In this document: piece by piece, positions 34,900-44,542 of the stretch
Layout of the letters: each line of letters begins with the position of its first letter
How positions within the stretch are numbered: the first letter of the stretch is position 1
NCBI RefSeq assembly: GCF_000733775.1
Contig: NZ_JPOE01000005.1
Location: forward strand, 248,001 to 312,000
Direction of reading: 5' to 3'
DNA length: 64,000 bases
Origin: Thiomonas sp. FB-Cd
Lineage (GTDB): Bacteria > Pseudomonadota > Gammaproteobacteria > Burkholderiales > Burkholderiaceae_C
Translations under genes and position numbers: made by a program
Notes under the pieces: generated by a model
The model's input: only the letters and a program-made list of their open reading frames with translations
Database searches by the model: none
What the model was told of the DNA's origin: nothing

Positions 34900-35519
34900 A
34901 TGAGCTCACATCAAACAAAAACCTCCAGCGAAGGTAGTGATCTTCCGTTTGCATCGACACTGCGCAAAACGATCATCATTCTTCTTATTGGTTTTGCTAC
35001 CCCCATCATTGCACTGCTGTTGATTGTGCATTTCATTTCCAACGAGTCGGTGCCCCCGCCGGTTCGGGCTCGCTGTCCACGGCGGCCACGGATCAGCGCA
35101 TCGCACCGGTGGCACAGATCGCGGTGGCATCCAGTGCGCAGACCGCGTCACAAGCCACCGCCACCTCAAGCTCAAGCTCAAACGTTGCGCCAACGAGTAG
35201 CGCATCTGCAGCCGGCACAGGTTCGCAGCCATCCAATGGCGGTGCGGCAGCGGGTGCAGTTGCAACCGCCGACGCTGGCAAAAAACTGTACGAAAGCACC
35301 TGCATAGCCTGTCACGGCGCAGGCATCGCGGGCGCCCCGAAATTCGGCGACAAGGCCGATTGGGGCCCAATCATTGCCCAAGGAATGCCCACGCTCTATG
35401 ACCGGGCCATCCATGGCTACACAGGCAAACGCGGAATGATGCCTCCCAAAGGTGGGAGTACCGCAACCGACGCGGACGTCAAGGCAGCGGTCGATTACAT
35501 GGTTGCGCAATCAAAGTGA
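34900..35519 (+). pseudogene. Membrane-anchored cytochrome c5-type protein, frameshifted in a C5 run
   Basis: ATG 34900 opens MSSHQTKTSSEGSD followed by one transmembrane helix (TIIILLIGFATPIIALLLIV). The frame breaks at the C5 run 35053-35057; adding one C gives VPPAGSGSLSTAATDQRIAP and joins an Ala/Ser-rich linker to the cytochrome domain in the second frame. That domain has heme motif CIACH and an axial-ligand Met in RGMMPPKGG, ending at TGA 35519. The intact product would be about 206 residues, a periplasm-facing electron carrier such as those feeding terminal oxidases. Genuine mutation, phase variation or sequencing error are all possible. Confidence 0.75.
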
Positions 35520-35631
35520 GCCGTGTGTGGCGAGGCGCCGCCGGGACAACTCAGACGCGCTTGGTCTCTGTGGCCACGCAATTCCACCGCATCGCGCCAC
35601 GTGCGGTTTTTTTTCGGCGTTCCCTGGCTAG

Positions 35632-36228
35632 CTAACTCGGAAAGCGCAAAACGGATGACGGCTGCACTTGAAACCTTAGTCGGTGCTGCAGCGCCTCACT
35701 CTGCAAGGTTTCGAGCACCATGGTTGGCACCCTAGGCAGGCTCAGGAATTGAAGCGATTCGTCAAGCCACGGTGTGAGAAGGGCCACGTCGAGGCTGTGC
35801 AATACGCCGGGGCCCGCGCTGGTAGCGAGAAATAAGCGACCCAGCTCATCGACATACGCAGCATGTGGTTTGCAGGCTTGCCCAGTCTGTGTGGTCCACA
35901 TTAGGTCTGTCGGCGAGTCCGCCTTGACCTGCAGACGCAACACGAGCGGCGCCGCTTCAAGGTCGACATACACCCGCTGTGGCCCATTCTGGAAGAACCA
36001 GTAGCCTTGCGCGTCTGCGGCGTAGTTGCGCTGAATGAAGCCAATCAGCTTCCAGTTCTGCACCCTGCTTGCGCCAGTCTTGTCAAGAAGGCCCTGTGGC
36101 GAGCGCGGCCATGGATGCACTTCGGCATCGCGTATCCACCAGTCGCCGCGTGCGTCCAGTGCCAGCCAGCCTGTGCAGGCCGGCACATCAGGCCACCGCT
36201 TTAATGCCTGCAGAACGAGATCATCCAT
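35632..36228 (-). CDS. Beta-proteobacterial protein of unknown function (DUF2946/DUF2944 type)
   Basis: 198 residues from ATG 36228, which follows the hydrolase stop by one base (TGAGATG). MDDLVLQALKRWPDVP, GWLALDARGDWWIRD and YWFFQNGPQRVYVDLE are typical of an uncharacterised family common in Burkholderiales; the DUF number is from memory. No transmembrane helix or signal peptide. Coupled to the upstream hydrolase gene. Confidence 0.65.
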   Translation of the reverse strand: MDDLVLQALKRWPDVPACTGWLALDARGDWWIRDAEVHPWPRSPQGLLDKTGASRVQNWKLIGFIQRNYAADAQGYWFFQNGPQRVYVDLEAAPLVLRLQVKADSPTDLMWTTQTGQACKPHAAYVDELGRLFLATSAGPGVLHSLDVALLTPWLDESLQFLSLPRVPTMVLETLQSEALQHRLRFQVQPSSVLRFPS

Positions 36229-36229
36229 C

Positions 36230-37261
36230 TCACAGCCCGTGAGCAAAAAACTGCAGTATGCGCTGCGGTAGCCAGTCCAGGACCCCAGGCGGGCCTCCCC
36301 TGGCAAAGCCGACATGCCCGCCCTCCTCTGGCTGCTCCAGCCACACACCGGGCGCGATTTCACCCGCTGCAGGCAAGGCGCTGGCTGGAAGAAAGGGATC
36401 ATTTCGGGCGTTGATGAGCAGTGTCGGTACGCGGATACGCGCCAGGTGTGGTTTGGCTGAAGCCCGCCGCCAGTAGTCATCGGTATCACGAAATCCATGC
36501 ACAGGCGCGGTAAACGCATTATCGAAAGCGCGAAGGTCTTGTGCCGCCGCGATGGCGCGCGCATCGGCCAATCCTGGATACCTGTGCACCATATCGATCG
36601 CCTTGGGTTTGAGCGTGCGCAGAAACATGCGCGTGTATATCAAGCGGTTAAACCCGCGCGAGATCGCCGCGCCGCCAGCAGCCAAATCAATAGGCGCGCT
36701 CACACTGACCAAGGAATGAACAACGTCCATCGCCGCATGGCCCGCTTCCTCCGCCCATCGCAGAAGCGCATTGCCACCGAGTGAAACACCGATCGCATGC
36801 AGCGCACCGCTGTGGGTTGCGCGAAAGCGCCGCACGATCCAGTCAATCTCAGGCCAGTCCCCCGAGTGGTAGGCACGCGGCGCACGGTTCGGCTCCCCTG
36901 AGCAACCCCGGAAATGGGGCACAGCGATACTCCATCCCGCTCGCATGCAAGCATGGGCTACCGCTTGTGCGTAATGACTTCGCGACGAGCCTTCCAATCC
37001 GTGGAACAGCACGATCAGTGGTGCGGCGCCGCGCCTTTCAACAGAGATGCGGTCAACGTCGATGAAATCACCATCAGGGGTGTCCCATCGTTCCCGTGCC
37101 CACTGCAAAGGCATCCCCGCAGATGCCGGACGGGAAAAAAGCGCCGGCCAGATGGTTTGCGCATGCGCCCCGGGAAGCCAGCGCGGCGCGACGTATAACG
37201 CGTCGCTTCGCCGCAAAGGGAGGTCGCGCCCCAGACCGAAACCCACAGGGCCATCACCCAT
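36230..37261 (-). CDS. YheT-type alpha/beta hydrolase
   Basis: 343 residues from ATG 37261. Family features of UPF0017/YheT hydrolases: VLFHGLEGSSRSHY (oxyanion region), IGVSLGGNALLRW with the nucleophile Ser in GVSLGG, LLINARNDPFLPA with the acidic residue, and EEGGHVGF with the catalytic His. Cytoplasmic esterase or lipase-like enzyme; substrate unknown. It lies between a SnoaL-like gene and a DUF gene in one minus-strand operon. Confidence 0.85.
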   Translation of the reverse strand: MGDGPVGFGLGRDLPLRRSDALYVAPRWLPGAHAQTIWPALFSRPASAGMPLQWARERWDTPDGDFIDVDRISVERRGAAPLIVLFHGLEGSSRSHYAQAVAHACMRAGWSIAVPHFRGCSGEPNRAPRAYHSGDWPEIDWIVRRFRATHSGALHAIGVSLGGNALLRWAEEAGHAAMDVVHSLVSVSAPIDLAAGGAAISRGFNRLIYTRMFLRTLKPKAIDMVHRYPGLADARAIAAAQDLRAFDNAFTAPVHGFRDTDDYWRRASAKPHLARIRVPTLLINARNDPFLPASALPAAGEIAPGVWLEQPEEGGHVGFARGGPPGVLDWLPQRILQFFAHGL

Positions 37262-37274
37262 ACTGGCTGGCCCC

Positions 37275-37727
37275 TCAGTGCAAGCGCTCGGGCATGGACA
37301 TGACTTCCGCCACCTCATGCGCCGTCGCAGGACTTGCGTGGTGCAGCACCATACGCCACCCGTCAGGCGTCTTGGTGTAGGCATTGGTTGCCAAAACGAA
37401 TCCAAACTGCTGCTCGCCGGGCTTGCTCTGCATCACCACCCGTTCCACCACGTTGTGCACGGCGCAGCCCAAGGTGACCGAGCGCAGTACACGCTCCGGG
37501 ACAATACGCAACGCGCCCCCGGCAAGCAGTTGCTCGAAACTCGAACGAATTGCCGCTGCCCCCACGATGCGTGGTCCGCCGGGATGAACGCAGACCAGAT
37601 CGTCATCATCTGCCCAGACCTGCATGAGCGCGTCCACGTCCGCGGCCTGCAGGGCCTCGTAAAAGGCCGCCTCGGCTGCCTCGGCAGAGCTTTGCAAACT
37701 GGCGCGCGGCGCGGAAGGACGTGGCAT
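37275..37727 (-). CDS. SnoaL/NTF2-like (DUF4440) protein
   Basis: 150 residues. A cone-shaped NTF2 fold is indicated by AAFYEALQAADVDALMQVWA, a VCVHPGGPRIVGAAAIRSSF segment and a TPDGWRMVLHHASP end, the standard pattern for DUF4440/SnoaL-like proteins. It may act as a small enzyme or binding protein; nothing fixes the ligand. The hydrolase starts 13 bases after its stop. Confidence 0.75.
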   Translation of the reverse strand: MPRPSAPRASLQSSAEAAEAAFYEALQAADVDALMQVWADDDDLVCVHPGGPRIVGAAAIRSSFEQLLAGGALRIVPERVLRSVTLGCAVHNVVERVVMQSKPGEQQFGFVLATNAYTKTPDGWRMVLHHASPATAHEVAEVMSMPERLH

Positions 37728-37783
37728 GAAAGTATCCGGTTATTGCAGTGGGTGGCTAGATGCGCAATCGTGCTGCGATCCGC

Positions 37784-38668
37784 TTATTGGAACACCACGG
37801 TCTTGTGTCCGTTGAGCAGGATGCGCCGCTCGACATGCCAGCGCACGGCGCGGGCAAGCACCTGGTTCTCCACGTCCTGCCCCGCGGCCGTCAACGCATC
37901 AACGCTTTGGCTGTGATCCACCCGCACCACATCTTGCTCAATGATGGGGCCTTCGTCCAGTTCCGCTGTCACATAATGCGCCGTGGCACCAATGAGCTTG
38001 ACCCCGCGATCATGCGCCTGCGCATAGGGTCGTGCCCCCTTGAAACTCGGCAGGAATGAATGGTGGATGTTAATGGCGCAGCCATTGAAGGCGGCGCAAA
38101 ATTCCGGGCTCAGGATTTGCATGTAACGCGCCAGCACCAACAAATCGATATGCTGTTCACGCACCAGCGTTTCGATATGCAATTCCTGAGCGCGCTTCGC
38201 TGCCTTATCGGGCATTGGCGGTAGCGCTGCGTGGTGGAAAGGCACACCGTAGTGGTCCGCCAATCCTGCACAGTCGGGGTGGTTGGAGACGACGCCCACA
38301 ACATCCATCGGCAGCTGGCCCGCACGCCAACGAAACAGCAGATCGTTAAGGCAATGGGCTTGGCGGCTTACGGCGATCAGCACCCGCGCTCGGCGGGCAA
38401 CAGCGTGGATAGCCGCGCGCATTGCAAAGCGCCGGCGAAGGTCACCAAAGAGCAGGTCCAATTTATCGGGCCCATCCAAATGCGGCGGCGCGGCAAAGTG
38501 CACCCGCATGAAAAAAAGACGCGTCGCAGGATCGCCAAACTGTTGTGAATCCAGGATGTTGCAACCAGCCTGGTACAACAACCCTGACACCGAGTAGACG
38601 ATACCTTTGGTGTCTGCACAAGACAAAGTCAGCACGTAGTCATTGACAGCCGTAGTCATATTTCGCAT
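37784..38668 (-). CDS. purU: Formyltetrahydrofolate deformylase PurU
   Basis: 294 residues. An N-terminal ACT domain (YVLTLSCADTKGIVYSVSGLL) is joined to a formyltransferase-like domain with the catalytic Asn-His-Asp set in AINIHHSFLPSFKGARPY and ELDEGPIIEQD. Hydrolyses 10-formyl-THF to formate and THF, balancing one-carbon pools and feeding purine synthesis. An alternative ATG lies at 38659. Confidence 0.93.
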   Translation of the reverse strand: MRNMTTAVNDYVLTLSCADTKGIVYSVSGLLYQAGCNILDSQQFGDPATRLFFMRVHFAAPPHLDGPDKLDLLFGDLRRRFAMRAAIHAVARRARVLIAVSRQAHCLNDLLFRWRAGQLPMDVVGVVSNHPDCAGLADHYGVPFHHAALPPMPDKAAKRAQELHIETLVREQHIDLLVLARYMQILSPEFCAAFNGCAINIHHSFLPSFKGARPYAQAHDRGVKLIGATAHYVTAELDEGPIIEQDVVRVDHSQSVDALTAAGQDVENQVLARAVRWHVERRILLNGHKTVVFQ

Positions 38669-39000
38669 CAGTCCCGCCCGACTTCAGGCCCATCGTCTTT
38701 CGTGCAGAGGATTTTAGACATCATGCCCGCCACCGCCACGCCGTTTCCCCCTGGTTCCAGGGTCGCATCGGTTCGAAGCTGCGCCAAGAGCCCGACTGAC
38801 GCAGCAGCTTGGCTGGCTACCTGCGTCGCATCGACAAACCGAGACCGCCCTGGAAAGATCCCTGCCGCTTCCTTGCGAGGAACAACCTCTGCAGCAAGCG
38901 GATCCAATCGCACGGGTCAGAGCAAATTTGCGCCCCAGCGAACGAGCAACCGCGCAGCGCGAGTGCCTTGGCATCAATCTTCAGACACAAGGAGCCCATC
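38669..39000. other. Divergent intergenic region, no supported gene
   Basis: 332 bases between purU and the secreted-protein gene. Contains the AAGGAG ribosome binding site of the downstream gene near its right edge. I see no convincing coding sequence or RNA. Confidence 0.4.
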
Positions 39001-39405
39001 ATGCCCTATAAGCAGGCATTTCTAAAAACTGCTGCGGTTCTCGCCACAGCGTGCGCCCTTCCTTTATTCGCCGTGGCCGCAAAACCGGTCCATACCCAAG
39101 GCCCCATGTCCATCCAGTACCTTTGCGGGGGAGTTGGCGAGGGCTCACGGCAACAACTCCAGGCCCAAGCGACAAAGTTCAATCTTGGCTTTTGGATGGT
39201 CAAGGGGCCGCGCGGGGCATATCTCGCCGACGTTCCGGTCACCATCAAAAAAGGCAACCAAATTGTGGCCCAATTCACTGCCGAAGGGCCCCTGTGCTAC
39301 CTCAAGGTCCCCGCTGGCGCCTACACGATCGAGGGGCGGCACGATGGTCAGGCCCGAACCATCAAGGTGCACACCGGAAGCAAGGCCTACTATCTGCGGT
39401 GGTAG
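39001..39405 (+). CDS. Small secreted protein of unknown function
   Basis: 134 residues, AAGGAG ten bases upstream of the ATG. Signal peptide (LKTAAVLATACALPLFAVAA) with cleavage near residue 27. The mature part has a beta-rich look (YLADVPVTIKKGNQIVAQF, LKVPAGAYTIEGRHDGQ), similar to carboxypeptidase-regulatory-like or transthyretin-type folds. Two cysteines (in QYLCGG and GPLCYLK). Function unknown. Confidence 0.7.
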   Translation: MPYKQAFLKTAAVLATACALPLFAVAAKPVHTQGPMSIQYLCGGVGEGSRQQLQAQATKFNLGFWMVKGPRGAYLADVPVTIKKGNQIVAQFTAEGPLCYLKVPAGAYTIEGRHDGQARTIKVHTGSKAYYLRW

Positions 39406-39431
39406 ATAAGGTAAGGGTGACCAGCCAACAT

Positions 39432-40463
39432 TTAGCTATGGCGGATCCGCGCGACAACCGCGTCGGTAAAGTCCTTGGTGCTTGCCTTGCCGCCGAGATC
39501 GCCTGTGCGCACCCCGTCCGCATTCAGGGTCTCGGAGATCGCTTGGCGCAGGCGCTGCGCCTTGTCATGGAGGCGGACATGGTCGAGCATCAAGCCCCCT
39601 GCCAGCATCAATGCAATCGGGTTGGCAATGCCTTTGCCTGCTATGTCGGGTGCCGAGCCATGGACGGCCTCGAAAATTGCGGCGTCTTGTCCGATATTGG
39701 CCCCCGGGGCCATGCCTAGGCCGCCAACAAGCCCGGCGGCGAGGTCTGACAGTATGTCCCCGAACAGGTTGGTTGTGACCAACGTGTCGAACTGCCAGGG
39801 GTTGATCACAAGTTTCATGCAACAGGCGTCAACAATGACGTCGTCAAGGCCGATTTGCCCCGCGTATTTCTCCTTGTGCAACTGGTACGCGGTTTCCAGG
39901 AAAATCCCTGTGAGCGCCTTCATGATGTTGGCCTTGTGCACCACCGTCACCTTCTTGCGCCCCATGCTGATCGCGGTTTGAAACGCATAGTCAAGAATAT
40001 GCCGCGCCCCCTGACGCGTATTGACGCCGGTCGCGATGGCCACTGCATGCGGGTCGTCGTCGATGGGGATGTAATGCTCATAGCCCATGTACAGGCCCTC
40101 CACGTTCTCGCGGAAAACCATCAGGTCGATGTTGTCGAAGCGGCCGCCCGGAATCAGAGTCTTGGCCGGACGCATGTTCGCGTAGAGCTTGAACGCTTCG
40201 CGCAATCGCACATTGCTCGATCGGTATCCACCGCCAGAAGGTGTTTCCAACGGGCCTTTGAGCGCCAGACGCGTCTTGCGAATGCTGTCCAGCGTGGCTT
40301 GCGGCAGCGGATCGCCTGCCGTGTTCACCCCACCGAGACCGGCGACTTGGGCATCCCAGTCAAACGGCGCCTGCAGCGCCTCGAGCACAGTCAGCGTGGC
40401 GGCCATGATTTCGGGACCAATGCCGTCGCCGGCGATCAGTGTGGCGGGGATGCGTGCGGTCAT
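39432..40463 (-). CDS. icd: NAD-type isocitrate dehydrogenase (isopropylmalate dehydrogenase family)
   Basis: 343 residues. Substrate and cofactor motifs of the beta-decarboxylating dehydrogenase family are present: RSSNVRLREAFKLYANMRP, FRENVEGLYMGYEH, VHKANIMK, and metal-site Asp residues in GDILSDLAAGLVGGLG. The SSN-x-x-LR site and YMGYE loop suit isocitrate rather than isopropylmalate. The short form and the VFRENVEGLY sequence suit an NAD-dependent enzyme, which is inference. Converts isocitrate to 2-oxoglutarate. Confidence 0.85.
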   Translation of the reverse strand: MTARIPATLIAGDGIGPEIMAATLTVLEALQAPFDWDAQVAGLGGVNTAGDPLPQATLDSIRKTRLALKGPLETPSGGGYRSSNVRLREAFKLYANMRPAKTLIPGGRFDNIDLMVFRENVEGLYMGYEHYIPIDDDPHAVAIATGVNTRQGARHILDYAFQTAISMGRKKVTVVHKANIMKALTGIFLETAYQLHKEKYAGQIGLDDVIVDACCMKLVINPWQFDTLVTTNLFGDILSDLAAGLVGGLGMAPGANIGQDAAIFEAVHGSAPDIAGKGIANPIALMLAGGLMLDHVRLHDKAQRLRQAISETLNADGVRTGDLGGKASTKDFTDAVVARIRHS

Positions 40464-40923
40464 GCGTGGGCTCCAAAGGCTAAGTCACTGTCGCCGACTA
40501 ATGCCGGCAATAGCAGCGAAGCATAAGCCGTGCGAGCTTTCCCTTGCCTGACGCTACCAGCGAGCGTCGCAAAAGAAGCGATTGAAATCGGCCTTCCCGG
40601 CACGATGCAACCCGCTTTGCAGGTGCTCAACTGTCGTAGACGGCGATCGGTTGGGCGGCTCTGCGCGATCGCTCTCTTGAGGTCCGGCATAAAACCCCTG
40701 CATATGCGAAAACTGCGCTCCACCGCGCGCAGCGCATGGCCTGCCATTGCAACGCGGGCTCCAGAGAGTTGGCGCAATTGCCTGGCGCGGCCAAACGGGT
40801 GCCGGTGTATCCGCGTAGGCAATGCGCCAATGCCGCGATGGCTGGCACCTTGCAGTCAGCGTGCCCTCTGCACAGCGCGCCGCCGGCCAACCGCAACAGA
40901 TCCGTTTATGGGTCTGGCGCGCC
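40464..40923. other. Intergenic region with no recognisable gene
   Basis: About 460 bases between convergently read and divergently placed neighbours. Overlapping open frames exist on both strands but none resembles a known protein or shows a good ribosome binding site; GC content alone explains them. Confidence 0.4.
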
Positions 40924-41730
40924 CTAACCTGGCGGGTCCATGAAGCCGGTGGCGCGGTACGTCAGCACCAAAGTATCGCGCCAGCCCGAAGCGTCTGCAT
41001 TAATCGGCGTGATGGGCGTTGTTTCGTGGATGACGCGCGTGTCATCCATCAGCAGAGCGCTCCAGGGCTGGTCAAGCGTAAAGCGCACTCCGTAGGGTCC
41101 GTCGAGCTCGAACACGCGCGTCTCCGCCCCGCGAATGCCGTGGCGCTGCACCAAGACAACGCCCACGAAATCCACGCCATCGCGATGCGCGCCCTCTGGT
41201 GTCGGGCGCCCGACGCCACCATGGGTATCGATACGGAACTGGTGCGCCTCGACGAACCACTGTCGAACGGGTCGCTGCCGGGCGAACACACGCCCCAAGC
41301 CCGTGACCAGCGCGCGGAAGCACGGCATGGCCACGAGTTGCCCATCCAATGGGGGGTACCACCGGACAAGACCACCGTGCAGCGCGTTGAAGGTGGAGGG
41401 CTGGTAATGGGCACGCTGCGGCATCTGTTCCAGATCCGGGGCAGCGCCCGAAGCATCCAGGTGTTGGATAAAACTGCCGTGGCGACGGCTACGGTAATGT
41501 CCACCATCCCTTAAATAGCCGTCAGGCGGCAACGCCTCCCAAAACGACGCAGCTGCCGCACACGCACCGGTTGGCACTTCACACAACTTCGCCAGCGCGT
41601 CCGGCTGCAACATGCAAAATCCCTGCTCGGACAGGCTTTGGCTAGCCATATCCGCCGCGCCCGCAGGCGACGAACAGCCCGCGGTGAGCTGCGCACCAAG
41701 CGTGCGGAGGCCGAGACGCGTCATGGCCAA
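40924..41730 (-). CDS. 2-oxoglutarate/Fe(II) dioxygenase (2OG-Fe_Oxy_2 family)
   Basis: 268 residues; an in-frame ATG 27 codons in is an alternative start. Iron ligands: His and Asp in EGAHRDGVDFVGVVLV and the distal His in DDTRVIHETTPI; an Arg near the end (LVLTYRA) may bind 2-oxoglutarate. Family members include amino-acid hydroxylases such as isoleucine/leucine dioxygenases, so hydroxylation of a free amino acid is plausible but unproven. Ends close to glnS on the same strand. Confidence 0.75.
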   Translation of the reverse strand: MAMTRLGLRTLGAQLTAGCSSPAGAADMASQSLSEQGFCMLQPDALAKLCEVPTGACAAAASFWEALPPDGYLRDGGHYRSRRHGSFIQHLDASGAAPDLEQMPQRAHYQPSTFNALHGGLVRWYPPLDGQLVAMPCFRALVTGLGRVFARQRPVRQWFVEAHQFRIDTHGGVGRPTPEGAHRDGVDFVGVVLVQRHGIRGAETRVFELDGPYGVRFTLDQPWSALLMDDTRVIHETTPITPINADASGWRDTLVLTYRATGFMDPPG

Positions 41731-41756
41731 GTGCAGGATCCGCGTAGCTTGCGCGC

Positions 41757-43535
41757 TCAGCCTGCGCGCCCGTCGCGCAGTGTTGTCGTGCGGTTAAACA
41801 CAGCCCGCCCCGGCGCGTGGTCACGAAGGTCGGTCACGAAATAGCCATGCCGCTCGAACTGAAAGCTGGTACCGCAAGGCGCCTGCGCCGCGCTCGGCTC
41901 GACCCACCCAGAAACGACGCGCAGACTATCGGGATTGAGCACGCAGAGAAAGTCGCGTCCCCCAGCGTCAGGCTGCGGCTGAGTGAACAGTCGGCCGTAC
42001 AAGCGCACCTGCGCTGGCGCAGCGTCGGCTGCGCCCACCCAGGTAACCACGCCCTTGACTTTCACCGCATTTGCCCCGGGTGTTCCGCTCTTGGTGTCGG
42101 GCACCAGCACGGCCTGGACTTCGGTGACCTGGCCATGCGCGTCGAAGGTCGCGCCGGTGCATTCGATGACATGGCCGTACTTGAGGCGCACCCGGTTACC
42201 AGGAAACAACCGGAAAAACCCCTTGGGCGGAATTTGCTCGAAATCCCCGCGTTCGATCCATACCTGGGGACCGAGCTTGAAGTGACGTTGACCCCATTCG
42301 GGGTGATGCGGGTGCACCGGAGCGTGGCAGTCATCGAGCACCCCGCTGCCCATGACGGCGTCCCAGTTGGTCAGGACAAGCTTGAGAGGATCCAGCACGG
42401 CCATGGCTCGCGGCGCCTGGGGATCGAGGTCGTCGCGCAGCGCGCCGTCAAGGGTCGTGTCATCGATCCACGAGTCGGATTTGCTCACGCCGATGCGCTC
42501 GGCGAAAAGACGAAGAGCACCCGGCGTGTAGCCGCGTCGTCGCAGCCCGGCAATTGTCGGTAAGCGCGGATCATCCCATCCGTCGACATAGCGCTCATTC
42601 ACCAACTGAGCGAGCTTGCGTTTGCTGGTGACAACGTAGGTCAAATTCAGACGCGCGAATTCGTGCTGGTGCGGCAGCGGGCGGGCCAACAGGCCAAGGT
42701 CGGCAAGCTGGGCGAGCACCCAGTCGTAGAAAGGCCGCTGGTCCTCAAACTCCAGGGTGCAGATGCTGTGGGTGATGCGCTCCAGAGCGTCCTCAACGGG
42801 GTGCGCATAGGTATACATCGGGTAAATGCACCAGCGGTCGCCCGTGCGATGGTGGTGCGCGAACTTGATGCGATAAATGGCCGGGTCGCGCAAGTTGATG
42901 TTGGGCGCTGCCATATCGATCTTTGCGCGCAACACCATGCTGCCCTCGGCATGCTTGCCAGCGCGCATGGCCTCAAAGCGTTCCAGGCTTTCGCTCGCCG
43001 GCCGCTCGCGCCAGGGGCTGTTCACGCCGGGTTCGGTGAGCGTGCCACGATTTCGACGCATGTCCTCAGGCGACTGCTCGTCCACATAGGCCAACCCTGC
43101 CTTGATCAGCGCGCAGGCGCCGCGATACATGAAGTCGAAGTCATCGCTCGCAAAGTACTCATGATTGACGCCGCCGACCACCCAATCAAAGCCTAGCCAT
43201 CGCACTGCATCGCGTATGGCCTGCACGTACTCCTCGTCCTCCTTCTCGGGATTCGTGTCGTCCAGGCGAAGATGACACACACCGCCATAGTCCTGTGCCA
43301 GCCCGAAATTCAGGCAGATGCTCTTGGCATGGCCAATGTGCAGGTAGCCGTTGGGCTCTGGCGGAAAACGCGTGCGAATGCGCGCCGTGTCCAGTGGGGC
43401 ATCGGCGAGCTCTTGCGCATCACCTGGAGTGCCGGCGAAGCGCCGGCCGGCATCACGGCCGCTAGCCAAGTCGGCCTCGATGATCTGGCGTAGGAAGTTG
43501 GATGCTTTGGGGCTGGTGGAATCCGTGGGCTGCAT
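41757..43535 (-). CDS. glnS: Glutaminyl-tRNA synthetase
   Basis: 592 residues from ATG 43535 (MQPTDSTSPKASNFLRQII), the usual beginning. Class I synthetase: HIGH motif in PEPNGYLHIGHAKS and the KMSKS equivalent in VTSKRKLAQLV; the C-terminal anticodon-binding beta-barrels are complete. Charges tRNA-Gln with glutamine. DDTNPEKEDEEYVQAI confirms GlnRS rather than GluRS. Confidence 0.95.
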   Translation of the reverse strand: MQPTDSTSPKASNFLRQIIEADLASGRDAGRRFAGTPGDAQELADAPLDTARIRTRFPPEPNGYLHIGHAKSICLNFGLAQDYGGVCHLRLDDTNPEKEDEEYVQAIRDAVRWLGFDWVVGGVNHEYFASDDFDFMYRGACALIKAGLAYVDEQSPEDMRRNRGTLTEPGVNSPWRERPASESLERFEAMRAGKHAEGSMVLRAKIDMAAPNINLRDPAIYRIKFAHHHRTGDRWCIYPMYTYAHPVEDALERITHSICTLEFEDQRPFYDWVLAQLADLGLLARPLPHQHEFARLNLTYVVTSKRKLAQLVNERYVDGWDDPRLPTIAGLRRRGYTPGALRLFAERIGVSKSDSWIDDTTLDGALRDDLDPQAPRAMAVLDPLKLVLTNWDAVMGSGVLDDCHAPVHPHHPEWGQRHFKLGPQVWIERGDFEQIPPKGFFRLFPGNRVRLKYGHVIECTGATFDAHGQVTEVQAVLVPDTKSGTPGANAVKVKGVVTWVGAADAAPAQVRLYGRLFTQPQPDAGGRDFLCVLNPDSLRVVSGWVEPSAAQAPCGTSFQFERHGYFVTDLRDHAPGRAVFNRTTTLRDGRAG

Positions 43536-43786
43536 GGGAACTGGGGCCAAACGCAGGCCGAGCACCTGCCCGGTCTGTGTGAAACGCCCTATTCTCCATC
43601 AAACGCATTCGCGCGGCGCAAGCCTGCTGTCGCTGCAGAAAGACCGGTGATGCCAAACGCGTGGCGCCGGGCACACCCTGCGGGCGCGTCGCGCGCGCAG
43701 CTTGCCCGCATGTCCACATGCCTGGTGCGCCGGCAGGTCGCTCGCCAGCATGCCAAAGCACACCGATTGTGCGGTCGCCGCCTCAA

Positions 43787-44509
43787 TCACGGCGCGGCCT
43801 TCACGCGCTCGCTGAGATTTCCCTCGGATTGACGAAGAAGGCGCGGCCTGGTGATCCAGGCCACCGTTGCGCCCAGCGCGACCCCGGCCAGCACGTCGAC
43901 AGCCACGTGCTGCCCGGTCGCAATGGTCGAGTAGGCAATGGCCGCGCACCAAAGTGCGTTGATGCGACGCATCCGGGTGCCAAAGCCCAACCCTGGGGCC
44001 ATCCGATCGAGCCAAAATGCAGCGAATACGGCCGTGGCCACATGCAGTGACGGACAGGCGTTGCCGCCCGCGTCGACACCCTTGAGGATTGAAAAATCCG
44101 GATGCCGCGCAAAATTGATCGCCACGGGCGGAACCTTGGTCGGGCAGACATAGAACACCGCCAGACCAACCAGACACAAGGCGCCGATGCGCATGCCAAA
44201 ACCGATGATGTCGCTTCGCGACGCCATCAAGGCAGGCGGCAAGGAAACATAAACCCACAACGACAAATAGATCGGCAAGGCCCACGGCTGGAACCCAATC
44301 CAGCGATCAACTGCCGTGAGGGGCATCGTCGTCACATGGCCGTCCGGATGTTTGAGCAAATAAAAGTAGACGACAAAAAATACCAGCATGAACGACGACG
44401 TTCCGACGGCTTTGAGCCAAAAATGAGACCGAAGAACTTTCAACGTCCTCAACATCAGTTCTGTTGCGCCGGGGGTCGCTGGTGACGCGCTCGAGTTCGA
44501 CAACGGCAT
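43787..44509 (-). CDS. PAP2-superfamily membrane phosphatase
   Basis: 240 residues, about six transmembrane helices. The PAP2 signature is split as usual: CPSLHVATA supplies Ser-x-x-His-like motif 2, and YSTIATGQHVAVDVLAG gives the motif 3 His and Asp. Likely dephosphorylates a lipid phosphate or polyprenyl pyrophosphate at the periplasmic face. No operon partner is apparent. Confidence 0.78.
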   Translation of the reverse strand: MPLSNSSASPATPGATELMLRTLKVLRSHFWLKAVGTSSFMLVFFVVYFYLLKHPDGHVTTMPLTAVDRWIGFQPWALPIYLSLWVYVSLPPALMASRSDIIGFGMRIGALCLVGLAVFYVCPTKVPPVAINFARHPDFSILKGVDAGGNACPSLHVATAVFAAFWLDRMAPGLGFGTRMRRINALWCAAIAYSTIATGQHVAVDVLAGVALGATVAWITRPRLLRQSEGNLSERVKAAP

Positions 44510-44542
44510 AAACGATTCCTCATCCCGTGTTTTATCGGCGGC

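Noticed and set aside
34903..35307. Frame-1 continuation of the cytochrome c5 anchor as a separate Arg/Pro-rich protein
   Set aside because: After the C5 run the translation becomes low-complexity, while the other frame gives a normal cytochrome linker and heme domain.
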